From contig JAKNDB010000107.1 in NCBI GenBank assembly GCA_024305405.1, forward strand, positions 1,364,001 to 1,428,000: a DNA stretch of 64,000 bases. The letters run 5' to 3'. The DNA is from Dirofilaria immitis. Its lineage: Eukaryota; Nematoda; Chromadorea; Rhabditida; Onchocercidae. The notes beneath the pieces were generated by a model. The model saw only the letters and a program-made list of their open reading frames with translations. It had not been told where the DNA came from and searched no databases. The translations under genes and the position numbers were made by a program. Positions 26,064 to 40,444 of the stretch are shown here, piece after piece. The first letter of the stretch is position 1. Every line of letters begins with the position of its first letter.

Positions 26064-26451
26064 CAACAACAACAACACAACCAACCAACCACGGCATATC
26101 TATCGCATCGGTTGGAAAACCCTTCTGGTGCACAAAACTAAATTCAATCTCCCCGCCTTCTTTCCCTTTACTCTTTTCTCTCCCCGCCTTTCTCCTGAAT
26201 AAATGTTTTGCACACGACCATTACATATACATAATAACGAACATAGTTTGCAAAATCAACCTGCTAGCGTGTGGTGTGGTGGCTGCAGCATATTAGGCTT
26301 GTGGTGTGTGTTTGCTAAAAATTCCCAGCGATCAAAACCATTTCAGATAAAGCAATTACCAACCGGTAAAAAAATTTGCGGAAACTGGTATTAAAAATAA
26401 GCGGGTAAGCTACTTCTAATTTTATACATATTTTTCTTCCTTCCTCCCCTT

Positions 26452-26489
<38 letters not shown>

Positions 26490-27046
26490 CTCTCTATCTT
26501 TTAGCATTTATTGAAAAGAAAATAGCATAATTTTCCCTTATGAATTAAAAATAAAAATGCTGAATTTGAAAAAAGTTGCAAAAGTCTCATCCAATTTCAA
26601 ATTATTAATGCTTCATTTAGCATAGCTTATTTGGATTTAATTAAAAATAAATTTAATTTTTAAATGCAAAAAGTCTCATCTAATATTTGAATTTGAATTT
26701 TGGCATAAAACATTGTCATAATTATTTCAAATTTATAATGAAAATCTTATTTTCTAAAATGCATTACATTTTAATTGTTCTCGAGAACAGGTTTTTTTTC
26801 CAATTGCTCTCGAGATTTTAATTAAAACATATTCTTAAGGTTTTAATTAAAATATTCAAGTCAATGCAAAATTATTAAATAATAGCCAAAAAGAGGAACG
26901 GAAAAAAATTCAGAACATAAATTTAAAAGAAAACAAAAATGCAAAAGAAATGATATTGTTTTTTCACTATCATATAAGCTTATTATTATTATTAAAACTT
27001 AACATTTTTAAACAAATTTCAAAATTTGACAATCTCATTGAAATAA

Positions 27047-27077
<31 letters not shown>

Positions 27078-27626
27078 GAAAAACTATGATTGAAATCAAT
27101 GGAATAACTATTTTATCAAATCAATTATTTTGTTTGTATTTAATTCAAACAGTGAGAAAATAATATTATTAAATTTAAAAATAATTCTTAAATTTATTTC
27201 TCCCACATTTCACATTTTAATCAATAAAAACAATAAATAATAATTAGGAAAAATAAACAAATTTTTTTTTTAAAATAATTAACACAAATCATCGAGGATT
27301 ATCAAATAAATGTGATATTCATTTATTTAATTCTTAGAATATTTGATATGTTTAATAAAATTAAATATGCTGGAACTCAAAATGTTTCATTAAATTCAAT
27401 TAAGATATAATTAAATTTTAAATTTAAATTTTAAATCAAAAAAGACGATGCAAATGAAATGAGTGAAAATGTTTTATTTAAAATTATAATATATATATTT
27501 GTTTATTTATTTATATTTAACAATTTAAAAAATAAATAGTAGCAGATGTTTTACATTTAATTAATACATATATATATATATACATATAAATTTTTGTTAA
27601 TATTACAAAGAGAGAGAGAGAGAGAC

Positions 27627-27659
<33 letters not shown>

Positions 27660-29640
27660 AGAAAAAGGAATAAAATTAAAAATTAAAACAGCTTGCATTG
27701 TATCTTTTTTAATGTGTCCCATTTTTGAAATTTAATTTTCTTTTTTTTTCCTGTTCCTTTTTATCTCTTCTTCTCTTTTTTATTTATCATTTCAATCTGC
27801 CTTTTTTTTTTTTTTTAAATTGTCCATTATTAATTAATGACCAATTAAATTAAATGAAAGGAAAGGAGCCAAATGGTCTTTTCATTTCGTCTCCTTTTTT
27901 TTTTTTTTATTAACAGATGTGGTTTATACGGCAATGACAATTTAAAAAAGTAAAAAATCAATTTAAGCAATCAATCAATAAGCAATATTTTATTGATTAA
28001 TTTATCAATAGAGCATTATCAAATCAAAGGAAAAATAAATATGATTGATTATTCGGTTTACATATCATTTTATTAATTTCTTCTCTTCCGAAATTTAATT
28101 ATTTCTTCGGGAAAAAGTATGCTATAGCATCGTTTACTTTATATATTTGTATCCTCAATTATTAAAAATAAAAGTTTGAAAAAAGAAATCGCATATTTAA
28201 TTTGAATTTTTAAACATATAAGTTAAATTTTATCATAAGATTTAGAGATTATAGAATCATTTAAGTTATTATAATGAAATGAATTTTGAAAAGAAAATCT
28301 TTCAAAATACTGATAATTATTATCACGACTTATTGGATCATCAAGATTACATCTTTTATCATTCAGATTACGCAAATTTAAATAACACAATAAATATGAA
28401 AAACTTTTAAAAGATGTTTAAGATATTTTCTAATGTTTTTTCTTTTCAATTTGAATCCATTTTAAATAAAATTGTAAATAAATTTGATATTGGAAATGAA
28501 TTATCAAAAAACGAAAATTAAAATTAAAATAATTACATAAAATAGACATTGATAAATTTTTCTTTCATTCAATCTATAGTTTATAAATGTCAAAAATAAT
28601 ATTAATCTTATCTTTCTATTTGATTGGTATGAATAAGAGAGAGAGAGGGAGGAGAGAGAGAGAAAAAGAAAGAAAAATTAATTCTTATCAAAAAAAAAGA
28701 TAAATTATCACTTTCGATATTTTTTAAAAAGAAAAAATAATTATCAAATTTTCATATTAATTTAATAAAAATGCACAATTATTAAATAATTATTTATTAT
28801 ATAAATTTTGATTAATTAAAATTTTATAATTAATTAATATAAATTATTTTAAAAAATATTTGCTAAAATAATATATTTTTAAACAAATTTGCTCAAAATT
28901 TTTCAAAAAAAAAAGTAAATTAATCGAAAGTTTTAATTTTTATTTCAATTATTATTTACTATTTTATGCGATATATTTTATAAAATAAAATAAATATTTG
29001 TTAAAATTTTCATATATTCTCTCTTTTTTTTTTTTTTTGTTAATTTACTTCATTTATACGATGTCATTAAATTTCAATTTATTTTTTCCCTTTTTTTTCC
29101 CATAATTTTTTATTCGATAATTTTATAAATTTAATTAATGATAAATGAGTATTTCAATTTGATTAATTTGATGAAATAAATATATATTACTATTTCCATT
29201 CTTTTTCAACTTTTTTTTTCTTCATCTTCTTCCGGTACAACGATTGCCATGTAGCAGTACCATGATTATTATTATAGAGCAATGGATTTCTTTATAATTG
29301 AAACGAATCATTGTATAATGATTAGGACGATTTATTATAATGATTATGATAGTTGATAAATTATTATTATCATATGATAACAGCATATATATGATTATCA
29401 TTTTTTTTTAAACAATAATTGCTTCGTTAATTCTTTTTTTTTTTTTTTTTTACATTTATATTAATGTATTTGTTAACTTTCAACAATTGTATATAATTGA
29501 AATATTTTTTTCCTTTTGTCGAGACGCCACAATTTCTTTCGATAAAATTTATCACTTTTTTTTAAAATGTCATTCTCATTTTAGCTCCCTTTTTTCATTC
29601 TTTTTTCTCTTTTGTAATTTACAAATTCATTTAGTCATTT
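25806..29640. other. Intergenic with one GC-richer island at 26090-26400
   Basis: Repeats: (ATT)n at 25860-25880; (CA)n with CAA at 26021-26085; (CT)n at 26453-26497; (ATC)n at 27051-27076; (GA)n at 27609-27660; poly-T runs near 29015-29040 and 29429-29450. The island at 26090-26400 is of normal complexity and contains three TGTGGT motifs. It has a 63-codon open frame with no recognisable protein similarity, so no gene is called. Confidence 0.5.
26270..26305 (+). promoter_or_regulatory. Cluster of three TGTGGT motifs (Runx-type core)
   Basis: TGTGGT occurs at 26270-26275, 26275-26280 and 26300-26305. TGTGGT is the core bound by Runt/Runx factors. The cluster lies in a small island of non-repetitive, relatively GC-rich DNA in the desert upstream of hbl-1. 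Function is inferred only from the motif. Confidence 0.2.
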
Positions 29641-29775
29641 GTCCGGTCGTCCGTCCGTCCATCCATCTATCTATCCATCCATCCGTCCATCTATCCGTCC
29701 ATTCATCCATCCATCCGTCCATCTATCCGTCCATCCATCCGTCCATCCATCCGTTCATTCGTCTGTCCATCTATT
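29641..29775. repeat. Tetranucleotide TCCA/TCCG/TCTA array
   Basis: A CCAT/CCGT/CTAT-type tetranucleotide array of about 135 bp. It yields two overlapping spurious Ser/His/Pro-rich frames. Confidence 0.92.
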
Positions 29776-31964
29776 CGTTGAAATCATTGTCGGTGAATTT
29801 TCTTCAAGTGTAATACATATTTATTATATATATACAATGTATAAATACATTATATGTGATAATCTGAAATGAATTATGATCATCACTAATTTTACCCTCC
29901 AATATTTTACCCAAAGAACAGGTGCCTTTTTATTTTTCTTTTTTTTTTTTTTGCAATAAAATTAATTGTCATTTGAAATTACATTTATCATTCGTTAATT
30001 TTTGATATAACAATTTAAGCTATTCCTACTTTTTTACACAACAATGATAATTTATTTTACTATAAAATAATTTGTATTCTTCAAAATTTGCATAAAAATT
30101 AAATCTTTGAAAAAAAAAAAAAGAATTCTTATCTTATCATTCGTAATTATCTGTTATGAAATAATATGATATAATTATTTTTAAAAATTTGCATAAATTT
30201 TTAATTAATTATTTTTTTGATTTTTCAAATTTTTGTAAAATTTTTGACGAATGAAAATTTTTTCATATTTTTAATGAAAATTGTTTTGATAACGCATAAA
30301 ATGATGATGATTCGAGATTTTATTTTTTTTGATGATTTTTTTTTTTAGCAGGTATAATTTGTTTTTTTTTTTTATTAAGGATTATGTTAATTATTCTTTT
30401 TCCCCATCTCTCCCTCTCCTCTCTCTCTCTCTCTCTCTCTTTTTCTCTCTCTGTTTCTTTTTCTCCGTTTCCTTCTGTTATTATTATTTGATTGATTCGT
30501 TTTTCGTTTTTTTTTTTTTTTATTTACCCGTTTTAATGTAAACAATTTATGATATTCTAAACGATAGAAAAAATTTGGAAATTTTCCAAAATTTAAATTA
30601 AAAATTCTAAAATTAAATTAAATAGCTAAAATTTGATGAATTAATTATATTTTATAATTATTGATTTCTTTCTTTTTTTTTTTTCCTCACTCTCAACTAA
30701 TGATCATAGTTCAAAGTGTTATTTATTTCTTTTCTTTTTTTTTTTTTTTTTTTTGTTTTTGTTTTCACATTCTTGTGTACATCGATATCGATCATTCTAT
30801 GCATATATATGTCTAAGAAAGAGAAAGATATAAAGTTAGTAGAGAGAAAAGAAATTAAATTAACGAAGGAGAAAATTAGAAGATCGAACCTATAATCGAT
30901 AAATATAATCTTTAAGAGCCTAGGATTTTTTTTTCTTCAATAAAATTTCTCTACGAATCAAAATAATAATGATAATAATGATGATGATAATAACAATAAC
31001 AATAATAGCAATAATAATAATAATAATAATAACAATAATAATAATAATAAGAATAATAATAATAATAATAATAATGATAATAATAATAATAGTAATAATA
31101 ATAATAGTAATAATAATAGTAATAACATTTCTATTTTTTTTTCAACAAACACATTTCACTTTGTTTATTTCATTTTTAGCTTTTTAGAAAAAAAGAAAAA
31201 CAAAAACTTTTTCGTTTAGCAAACAATTATAATTTAAAAATTTTCACTAAAATTTTCCATTTTTTTAAATAAAATTTTTATAAAATATTTGTTTTTCTTT
31301 TTTTTAAATGAAAAAGAAAAAAGAAAAAGAAAGGAAAAGGAGGGAAAAGAGAAAAAGAAGAGAGAAGAGAGAAGCGAGAGAGAGAGAGAGAGAGAGAGAG
31401 AAAAAAAGCCTAAAACCATTAAAAAAAAAGACAAATTTTTATTACTTTTTTTTCTTTTTCTTATTCTTTTCAACCAATAAAATAATTGCATTAGCCATTG
31501 TCGGCATCTCTTTCTCTCTTTCTCTTTCCTCTCTCTTTCTTCTTTTTTCTTTTTTTTTATTTTGAATTGTCAGCTATAGTTGAAAAAAATTTTTTCGTCC
31601 TTGGAAATTGAATGATTTTTTCATTTTTCTTCATTTCCTTTTCATCTTCTTTTCTCTCTGTCCCTTCTCCTCTCTCTCTCTTTCTCTTTCTCCTTCCTCT
31701 CTCTCTCTCTCTTTCCTTCTTCTTCGTTCTTTTTTTTCTCTTTTTACAAAATGATAAGATATAATTTGGAAAAAAGAAAATGAAAAAGCAAAGAATAAAT
31801 TTTATTTCCATTTCATTTACATTTCGATTTATCAGGCAATTTTCTTTTTTAAATTAAATATTTGGTTTCGTATAAAATTTGTAAATTATTTCATTAATAT
31901 ATTATATATACATAATATATACTTATACATATATGTGTATATATATGTGTGTGTATATAGGCAT
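29776..31964. other. Intergenic; CT, AAT and purine/pyrimidine tracts
   Basis: Contains (CT)n at 30409-30450, a degenerate AAT array at 30963-31128, an A/G-only stretch at about 31309-31405, and T/C-rich tracts at 31505-31555 and 31655-31740. Between the A/G and T/C blocks lies ordinary AT-rich DNA. No exon or RNA gene is recognisable. Confidence 0.6.
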
Positions 31965-32365
31965 ATATTATTATTAATTAAAAAAATAGGAATAGAAAAT
32001 GATTTTACTTAATTTAATATATAAATAAATAATATTATAAATTAAAAAAAATAGGAATAGAAAATGATATTTGTTTTCTTTGTTACGTAATTTAATATAT
32101 AAATAAATAATATTATTAATTAAAGAAATAGGAATAGAAAATGATTTTACTTAATTTAATATATAAATAAATAATATTATTAATTAAAAAAAATAGGAAT
32201 AGAAAATGATATTTGTTTTCTTTGTTACGTAATTTAATATATAAATAAATAATATTATTAATTAAAAAAGTAGGAATAGAAAATGATTTTACTTAATTTA
32301 ATATATAAATAAATAATATTATTAATTAAAAAAATAGGAATAGAAAATGGTATTTGTTTTCTTTT
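31965..32365. repeat. Tandem array alternating a short and a long unit
   Basis: About six units begin with ATTAATTAAAAAAATAGGAA and end with AATATATAAATAAATAATATT. In the middle they alternate between a short version (GATTTTACTTAATTT) and a longer one (GATATTTGTTTTCTTTGTTACG). The strict short-long-short-long order means the array grew as a dimer, not as single units. Confidence 0.88.
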
Positions 32366-34452
32366 AAAATTTATTTGATATTTGTTTTGTTTTTTTTTTT
32401 TTTTGCTCAATTTTTTTCTTTTTTTTTTTTTTTATTGAAAATAACACTTAACATTGTTTAGCAAAGTGAAATAAATAAATAAATGATTGCATGAATGAAT
32501 GAATGAATGAATGAATGAATGAATAGAGTTTGTTTTATAAGAAAGGCAGACATCAAAAATCTTTAAAATGAAAATGCCACCATAATCGGATCAATTTTTT
32601 GAGCTTTCTTCTTAACTTCATATTTATCCATTTCTTTTTCTCACTTATAGTAAGAAAGCAATAAGTTTCTTTAACAATTTTCCATAACAAAATAATCACT
32701 TCTTTTACATCATTTATGATTCAAACTTCTGTTATCTTTTTATCAAATAATTATTTTTACATAAATGCATTTCAAATGCAAAAAAAAATAAACGATAACA
32801 ATGGGAAAAGAAAAAAACAAAATTTATTCAAATTTATTTTATTTAAATTTTTAACATTTATATTTATTATTATTATAAATTATAAAATTTGCATATTTGT
32901 TGTAATAAAAGACAATTGAAAAGACAAAAAGAAAAAGAAACAAAATTTATTTATTTATTTGTTTTTTTTTTTAAACTAAAATTTTTATTTTATTTTGATA
33001 AATTTTTTTTTTTGATTAAATATTTAATTAGCAAAAAAAAAATTAAACTTTTTTTTGCTAATTTAAATTTTCTTTGTATATTTTGTTGATTTGTTTTTCT
33101 TTTATATATATATATATATTTTTTTAAATTATATATTAAAAAAATGCTTTATACAATCATATATATACAAATCGTTTCTTAACAATTTTCGTTTTTTTTT
33201 TTTTCTTTTGCTTTTTTATTTTATTCGTTTAAATTTCAGGCAAACAATTAGATATAAACGGGAAATTAGCGTTGAAAAGGAAAAGTTGAAATTTAATTCG
33301 CGTAAGAATTAATTTTTGTTGAAATTTGAACAACGAATTAAAAGAAAAGGACGAAATAAAATTGCTATTAAGGTTTGTATTTATTACTTAATATCATTCG
33401 TTTCCTTATCAATTAATTAATTAATTAATTGATTAATTTACTTTATATTATTTTATCATTTCTGGGATTAATTTATGGGACAATAGAAGTGCAACGTTTA
33501 AATTATAAATAAATTCGTTTTAAAATAAAATTTTATTATTGAAAAAAAAGCAATAAAATTGCATGAAAAATGGAATAAATAACAACAGCAAACTATTATT
33601 AAATTTTTTATACATATCACTGATCTATTATTGATAATATTTGTGAATGATAGTTCAGGTTGCCAAATGATAATTTGTAATTGAAATTGCACCGACTATA
33701 TTTCAAAATGTTTGAAATATGGAAGGAAAATAGTTTTTTTTCCTGAAAAAAGTGAAACTTTTGGGAATGATCAAAAATTGATTTTAGCATTGACATAGTT
33801 AAAATTGATAAAATTTATATCAATTCATTTTACTAACATTGATTAGAATCAGTGTAATTTCAGTTTTCTTTTTTTTTTTTATTTCTAATCAATTTTATAC
33901 TGTAATTTATTCTCTTATTTTCCGTTTTTAATTAATTAATTCATTAATTCATGATACAATGTGCAATTAGAATTAACTTAATTTTAGCTTATCACTAATT
34001 GAACTAATCAAAATGGACAAATATAAACTTGACCTTGAATAAATATTGACCTCGAAAAATTGATGTAATGAAATTTTGTAAAAAAATGAAAAATTAAATT
34101 AACGAAAATTAGAACTTTGATATTTTTAGAATTGACTGATAGATATGCAAAAATTTCAAACTTATACTACTCCATATAAATATATCTTTCTCTCTCTCTC
34201 TCTCTCTCTCTCTAAAAATGTCATCATCAATAGTTTAATTTTACCAACCATAATAATCAAATGATCAGATAAACAAATCAAATGAATAAACTTGTCAACA
34301 AAAACGATAATATGATAACATCATCAGATTGAATTGATTGATTCATTGATTATTCTTTTATTTTTCAAAAAAAAGAAAAGGACTAAATAAAAGGAAATAA
34401 AAAATAAACAATTAATAAATAAAAATTTTTCATAATTTTATCATTTATATAT
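32366..34452. other. Intergenic, AT-rich, no gene seen
   Basis: Holds poly-T runs, a (GAAT)n tract at 32491-32523, (TTAA/ATTA)n near 33408-33435 and (CT)n at 34189-34213. No conserved coding or RNA structure was found. Confidence 0.55.
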
Positions 34453-34453
34453 T

Positions 34454-34655
34454 ATCACAATGATATTTTTAATTTTATCACAATGATATTTTTAATTTTA
34501 TCACAATGATATTTTTAATTTTATCACAATGGTATTTTTAATTTTATCACAATGATATTTTTAATTTTATCACAATGATATTTTTAATTTTATCACAATG
34601 GTACTTTTTAATTTTATCACAATGATATTTTTAATTTTATCACAATGATATTTTT
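34454..34655. repeat. 23-bp minisatellite, about nine units
   Basis: Units start at 34454, 34477, 34500 and so on every 23 bp, with one extra base after the seventh. Each reads ATCACAATGATATTTTTAAT followed by TTT. The array is nearly homogeneous (an occasional GGTATT or GGTACT variant), which indicates recent expansion or homogenisation. Confidence 0.95.
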
Positions 34656-35004
34656 TTGCTTATTATTTATCTTTCTTTTATCAATTTTTTTTTATTTTAT
34701 AAATCAAAGAAAATTTAATTAAATTAAAATATTAAATTTAATTATTTCTTTTCTCCCTCTAAAATTATAATTATCTTTTCTTGCTAATCTATTAGCTTAT
34801 TTATAAAAATTTTATTTTTGAAAATTTAAAAACAAAATATATTATTTGTTGCTTATATGTATATGTATATGTATATGAGTTGATCAATGAGCAAAAATTG
34901 TAAATAACATTTTGAAGAAAGAAATGATGCATAAACAAAAACATTTTCTCTCTTTTTCAGCATTTATATTGCTTCAAAAATTACTTTTTCAATAAAAAGC
35001 CAAT

Positions 35005-35041
<37 letters not shown>

Positions 35042-36087
35042 CAGAGAGAGAGGGAGAGGGAGAGAGAGAGAGAGGAAAAGTAATTTTCTAAAAAAGATTA
35101 TTAAAATTTTAAAAACACAAAAAAAAAGTTATACAAAAACTTGAAAAGAATGGGGAAAAAATTATTTAAATAAGATTATAAATAAAATGAGTAATTAATT
35201 AATTCAATTAATTAAGTAATTGATTCAATTAATTAAGTAATTAATTCAATTAATTAAGTAATGAAATAAAAGGAAATTTGAGAATAAATTTAAATGAAAC
35301 AATTTTTATTGACAATTTTGGGCGTTTTTTTTCCTTTCTTTTTCTTTTTCAAAGATCAACGATTATCAAATTTTTTTTTTTTTTTCGAAAGGTCAACAAT
35401 CAAATTTTGAAAAAGATATCTAAAAAGAGAAAAAGGAAGAAAAAGCAGAGGAAGCGAAGAAGAAAAAAAAAGTGACAAAAACGAGACATATGACACAATC
35501 AACGGAAAAATGATCAGTCCATCGTCGTCATCGTCATCGTCGTCGACATCATCGTCGTCGCTATCGTCGTCGCCATTGTCATCGCCATTGTCATCGCATC
35601 ATTTTCCATCCTACTCGGCAACGATCATTTTTAAATAAAAAAAAAAAAGAAAAGAAAAAAAAGAGAGAGAGGTAAATAAAAAAAAAAAAAACGAATTGTT
35701 AAAGAGAAAAGAGAGACCAGGGATGAAAGAAAAAAGAAAATTGAAAGAGGACGAATGAATGAATGGAATGGAATATGTAAGAGGAAGAGAGGAATGAATA
35801 ATGATGATGATTAAAGTTTTTTTTTTTTCTCCCCATTTTTATGCTTTTTGGAGAACAAAAAACTTTTCCCAAACTTCTTCCTCTTTTTATTTCCAATTAT
35901 TTACAACTTTTTCTTTCCTTCTCTCTTTCTTTTATTCAACTGTTTGCGAAATAAATAACGTTTCTTTCTTTTCTTTTTTTTTTTCTCATCGATTTAAATT
36001 TCATTTCAATCATTCTCCTTTTTCTTCTTCTTCTTCTCCATCATTATTATTATCATTTCCATTATCATTATCATCTTCATTATCATT

Positions 36088-36123
<36 letters not shown>

Positions 36124-38742
36124 TTCTTTCCTCAGAAGAGATTTATTGATATTTGTTAAGAAATAAATTAATGATATATTATGTAATCTAAATGGCAAAA
36201 TAATATATATCCAATCATTGAGATTGTCAAGAATTTCTTTCATACAGTATATTTATAATATGTTTTATTTATTTATCATTTTGTTAATAAAAAAATCCAA
36301 TTATCATACATTTTAACCTATACATATATATATCATTATCATTATCATCATTGCCATCTCTTAATTAAGCTTAATCCAGTTATGATATATTTTAACCTAT
36401 ATATATAATCATTATCATCACCATCATATCTAAATTAAGCTTAATAAATTAATAAGCAATATTTTATATTCTTTTCAAATTTTATTTTTAAAAATTTTTT
36501 TCTAAAAATTTATACAATCAGAAATTTTATTTTAATTAATTTAAAATATTAGCAATAAAAAAAAATTTTTCTTTTTTTCTTTTTTGTTTTTGCTCATATT
36601 TTATCATTTTAACAGTAAAATTAATATATTTTGAGGTATACCTTGATTACCTATATATATATATATATATATTCGTGATAAATATGGATTGAGATCGAGA
36701 CAAGAAAATAGTAGAAAATAATGATGACCCATCATTGGCCTTTTTAGCAATAGGTCAACAACAAAAATGTCTATTTGGGATTTGGCGTACAAGACAACAA
36801 CAAAACTAACATCTAGCTGATTGTTTACCGCTTTTGCCAATATGATTACTAATATATTAGGCTCATCGCCAAATTCTAATTCTTTGCTCTTTGCTTCATT
36901 TTTGTTGTTATTTATGGCATTGGCCCATCATGTAGACAGACCAGATGACCTCAATATATTTTCCAACCAATTTTCTTCTTTATTTCTTGTTTTTCAATAA
37001 CTCTCCAACGTAGATGATATTTGTTATTGTTGTTGACTTACTTTTTCTTTTTACAACAATTCAATTCACTCTTTTGCCAAATGTTTATGTCTATGTTTCT
37101 CTTTCTTTTTCCTCTCTCTCATAATTGCTTTTCTCTATTCTCTTAATGTTACATTTTCTATCATTAAATATACTTCATTCCATTTCTCTTCCATTCATAC
37201 TGTAATTTCTTTTCTGTTTTAACCTACTCCGAATATTATTATTGTTGGAGTTGTTTTTGATTCCGCCCATTGACCTCGAGAAAACCGTCTATGACCTTTT
37301 TTCATCTTTGAACTTGCGGGAAAAAAAAATAGGATATTTTGAGTAATATTCTTCTTATTCAATAATTTTTTTTTCAACTTTATCTCTTTTACTTCGCTTG
37401 AATAATTTCATTTATTGCATTTATTTTTAATAATCTTTTACCTTTCGGGTAAAAAAATACTATCAATGCATTTAATACCTAATATTATGATAATAATCAC
37501 TATATGGAGCTATAATCACTATACTGAAAGTTACAGTTAAAAAAGCGTAAATTATTTTCGAATAAAATCCATTAAAAATAATGTAAACATTGAGAAGAGA
37601 AATTGCATTAATAATATGTAATTTCATATTTTCTCGTTTATTATTATCATTTTTTTATTGAAAATATCAATAGATAGATAAGATATACTCAAACTGATAT
37701 ATTGATAAGATATACTCAAACTGATATATTGATATCATTATTTGTTTTTATTAAAATATAATATTGCAAATAGATGTAATGATTTAAATATACAACTTTA
37801 ATAATTACTTGAAAAAAAAAAATTTTTTTTTTTTAAAAATAAATATTCAGCAAATCTATGCAATCATAATTAATACGCTAAAATAATTTGACATACATAT
37901 AGCAAACGATAATGTAAAATAAATGAAAAATTAGAAAAAAAAATAAAAAAAAGAAGAATGATATATTTCATAAATCGATCAATCGATTGATCCATCATTC
38001 ATGAATATATAACAAACATTTCAAATAATTATTTTTTGGAACTTTTTTTTTTTTCCTTCATTTTTTATTCCATCACATACGTATAAAATGAATTAAATAG
38101 AAAGTAAAAAAAAAAAAAAAAAAGAACGGATGATATCAATGTTTTTACCTCATTTTTATTTTCTCGAGTTTTTTTTCCTCGAGATTTGAAAATTTTAATT
38201 TAAATAATAATTTCTTTCGGTACATTCACATTTTTTTTAAATTTATTATTTACATTTAAATTTTCATATAATTTATTGAAAATTCAGTTGGGTAGTAATA
38301 GTAGTAGTAGTAGTAGTAATAGTAATAATGAATGAATAATTTGTATACTTATCATTCATATTTCACGAGACGATATCAAATATTGACAGAATTAATTGTT
38401 CAAAGTTTAATAATTATCACTGTTTGTTAAGCATTTATCATAATAAGTAATGTATTGTCGTAAAATAATAAAATAAAATGTAAAAGAAAAATTAATTTTT
38501 TATCTTTTATATTAATAATTCAAAATGAATAATATTTTATAGTCAAATTATAAAATCGGAAATGATAACAGATGTTTTATTGAAATATTATTTATATCGG
38601 CAAAAAAAAAAAAAGGAAAGTTCATAAATATTACAAATGAAAATGAAAGAATAAAAAAATTTGAAAATTTTTTTCTTAAAATTTCATAATTTTTATGCTT
38701 TAATTAAATAAAATGATAATTTTCCAATATTTTATCATTTTT

Positions 38743-38791
<49 letters not shown>

Positions 38792-40383
38792 TAAAAACAA
38801 TAATATCATTCATCTTCTACCGTATGCCTATTTTAAATGTTGCAAAAGTTTTAATAAAATGAAAAAAAAAAAAAGGTTAGATGGAATAATTTTTTTATAC
38901 TATATGCAAATATTTTATCATCAATATAACATAATATAATACAATCATTGTTTAATATATAATATTATTATGCTTAAATAAATTAAATGATTAACTGATC
39001 TTTTTTTTTTAATTTTATCATTTTTAACTCCAAAAAAAAAGCAAAAATTAGAAAATTTTGTATATAACATTTGATTATAATATAATAATATCAATGATTA
39101 ATTTATGATAATATGATATATAATAATATTTTTATCAAATATTATGGTAATAATATTTAGTAATAACATTTATTATCAAATATTATGATAATAATTTATT
39201 TGATAATATATAAGAATTATATTTTATTAATTATAATTACTATATAATTGTAATTATCTTTTTATCAATCAAATATTTTAAACTTTTTTTGAAATTTAAT
39301 TTTTATTCAAATTCAAAAAATTTATTTATTTATTTTGAAAAATATTCCGCTACCGTAATAGCTAAAATATTCTTGATATTTGTTTTCCTCTAGATGTCTA
39401 ACTGGTCAACAAATTATTGCCAGTTTTGAGGAAAGATAAAAAGTGAGCATATACAATGAAAAGATATGCAATTTATGGCTAGTCATTAGCATGTTGAGTA
39501 TTATTTAAAAGCTTTACATTAACATACTATTTCATTTATTTCTAACTGTACGAATCTCTATAAAATTGATATTATTTTCTTCTCTAAATTTCTACTATTT
39601 GCATGACTTTTTTTTTTTTTTTTCTCTCAATAGATTAGTTTGATATTAGAAGAGAAAATGATAATATATCATTAAATACGTAAATATTTGATATATAAAT
39701 ATATGTTTCTTAACATTAAATATTTATTAATTTCTATTATTAGCCTAAATTTCATGAATCGTTATGGTATTTTGCGGTAATTTTGAAGAAATCACAATGT
39801 CCTCCTTGACCTTTTTCTCCCTTATTATTGACCTCTTTTTCATCAAGAAGACATAAAGATGGCCTCCTTATTTTTTGATGATATTTAAGAAAGAATTAAA
39901 CACGGAGCAATAGTAATATCCTAAATTTTATTCGAATTATAACAATATATATTTATTTATGAATTGAAATAAATAATAACTGTTATACATATATGTAATG
40001 ATAATAATGATAATAATAATATGATAGAATAATTTATATGAATAAACGATAATATTATTCATTGGCACATCTATATTTTATCTAAGTTATCGCCTAACCA
40101 TCGATAATAACAATGAAGATTAAATGATAGCTTAATTGATTTAATATATTTTTTTGTTATCACGATTAATTAAGTATATATTACATATATGCATAATTTA
40201 CCTGTACAAATTGTAAATAAATAAAATGTTTGAAAAAAAAATTTGTTGTAATTTTAATAAATTAAAAAATATCAATAATTTAAAAGAAGAAGAAAAAAAG
40301 AACAATGATTTAAACATTATCATAAAATTATTAATATCTTTTATATGGTAAAAATTTTTTCAATATTAACTATATAGTTCAGA

Positions 40384-40386
<3 letters not shown>
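34656..40386. other. Intergenic; several simple repeats and two complex islands
   Basis: Repeats: (GA)n at 35008-35075; a 25-bp TTAATTAAGTAA-type repeat, three copies, at 35191-35262; TCG/TCA array at 35521-35595; TCA array at 36016-36123; a tandem duplication of about 85 bp at 36297-36450; a 29-bp tandem duplication at 37677-37735; (TAG)n at 38298-38330; (CT)n at 38741-38790. Non-repetitive, less AT-rich islands at 36690-36970, 37245-37320 and 39395-39500/39770-39880 are candidates for conserved regulatory DNA. No gene is supportable. Confidence 0.55.
37271..37297. promoter_or_regulatory. Paired TGACCT half-sites, 21 bp apart
   Basis: TGACCT at 37271-37276 and 37292-37297. TGACCT/AGGTCA is the nuclear-receptor half-site. 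A second pair with nearly the same spacing (39807-39812 and 39829-39834) and a single copy at 36946-36951 lie nearby. The function is a guess from motif and spacing. Confidence 0.2.

Positions 40387-40444
<58 letters not shown>
40387..40444. repeat. (ATT)n microsatellite
   Basis: A pure trinucleotide ATT array of about 58 bp. Confidence 0.95.

Noticed and set aside
25661..26092. 143-codon minus-strand frame rich in Cys, Ile, Pro
   Set aside because: It is the reverse of CA, ATT and GGA repeats joined by chance.
26203..26394. 63-codon plus-strand frame in a GC-richer island
   Set aside because: No recognisable family, no splice context and an unlikely composition; kept only as a possible regulatory island.
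29487..29872. Two Ser/His/Pro-rich frames
   Set aside because: They read the TCCA/TCCG tetranucleotide array.
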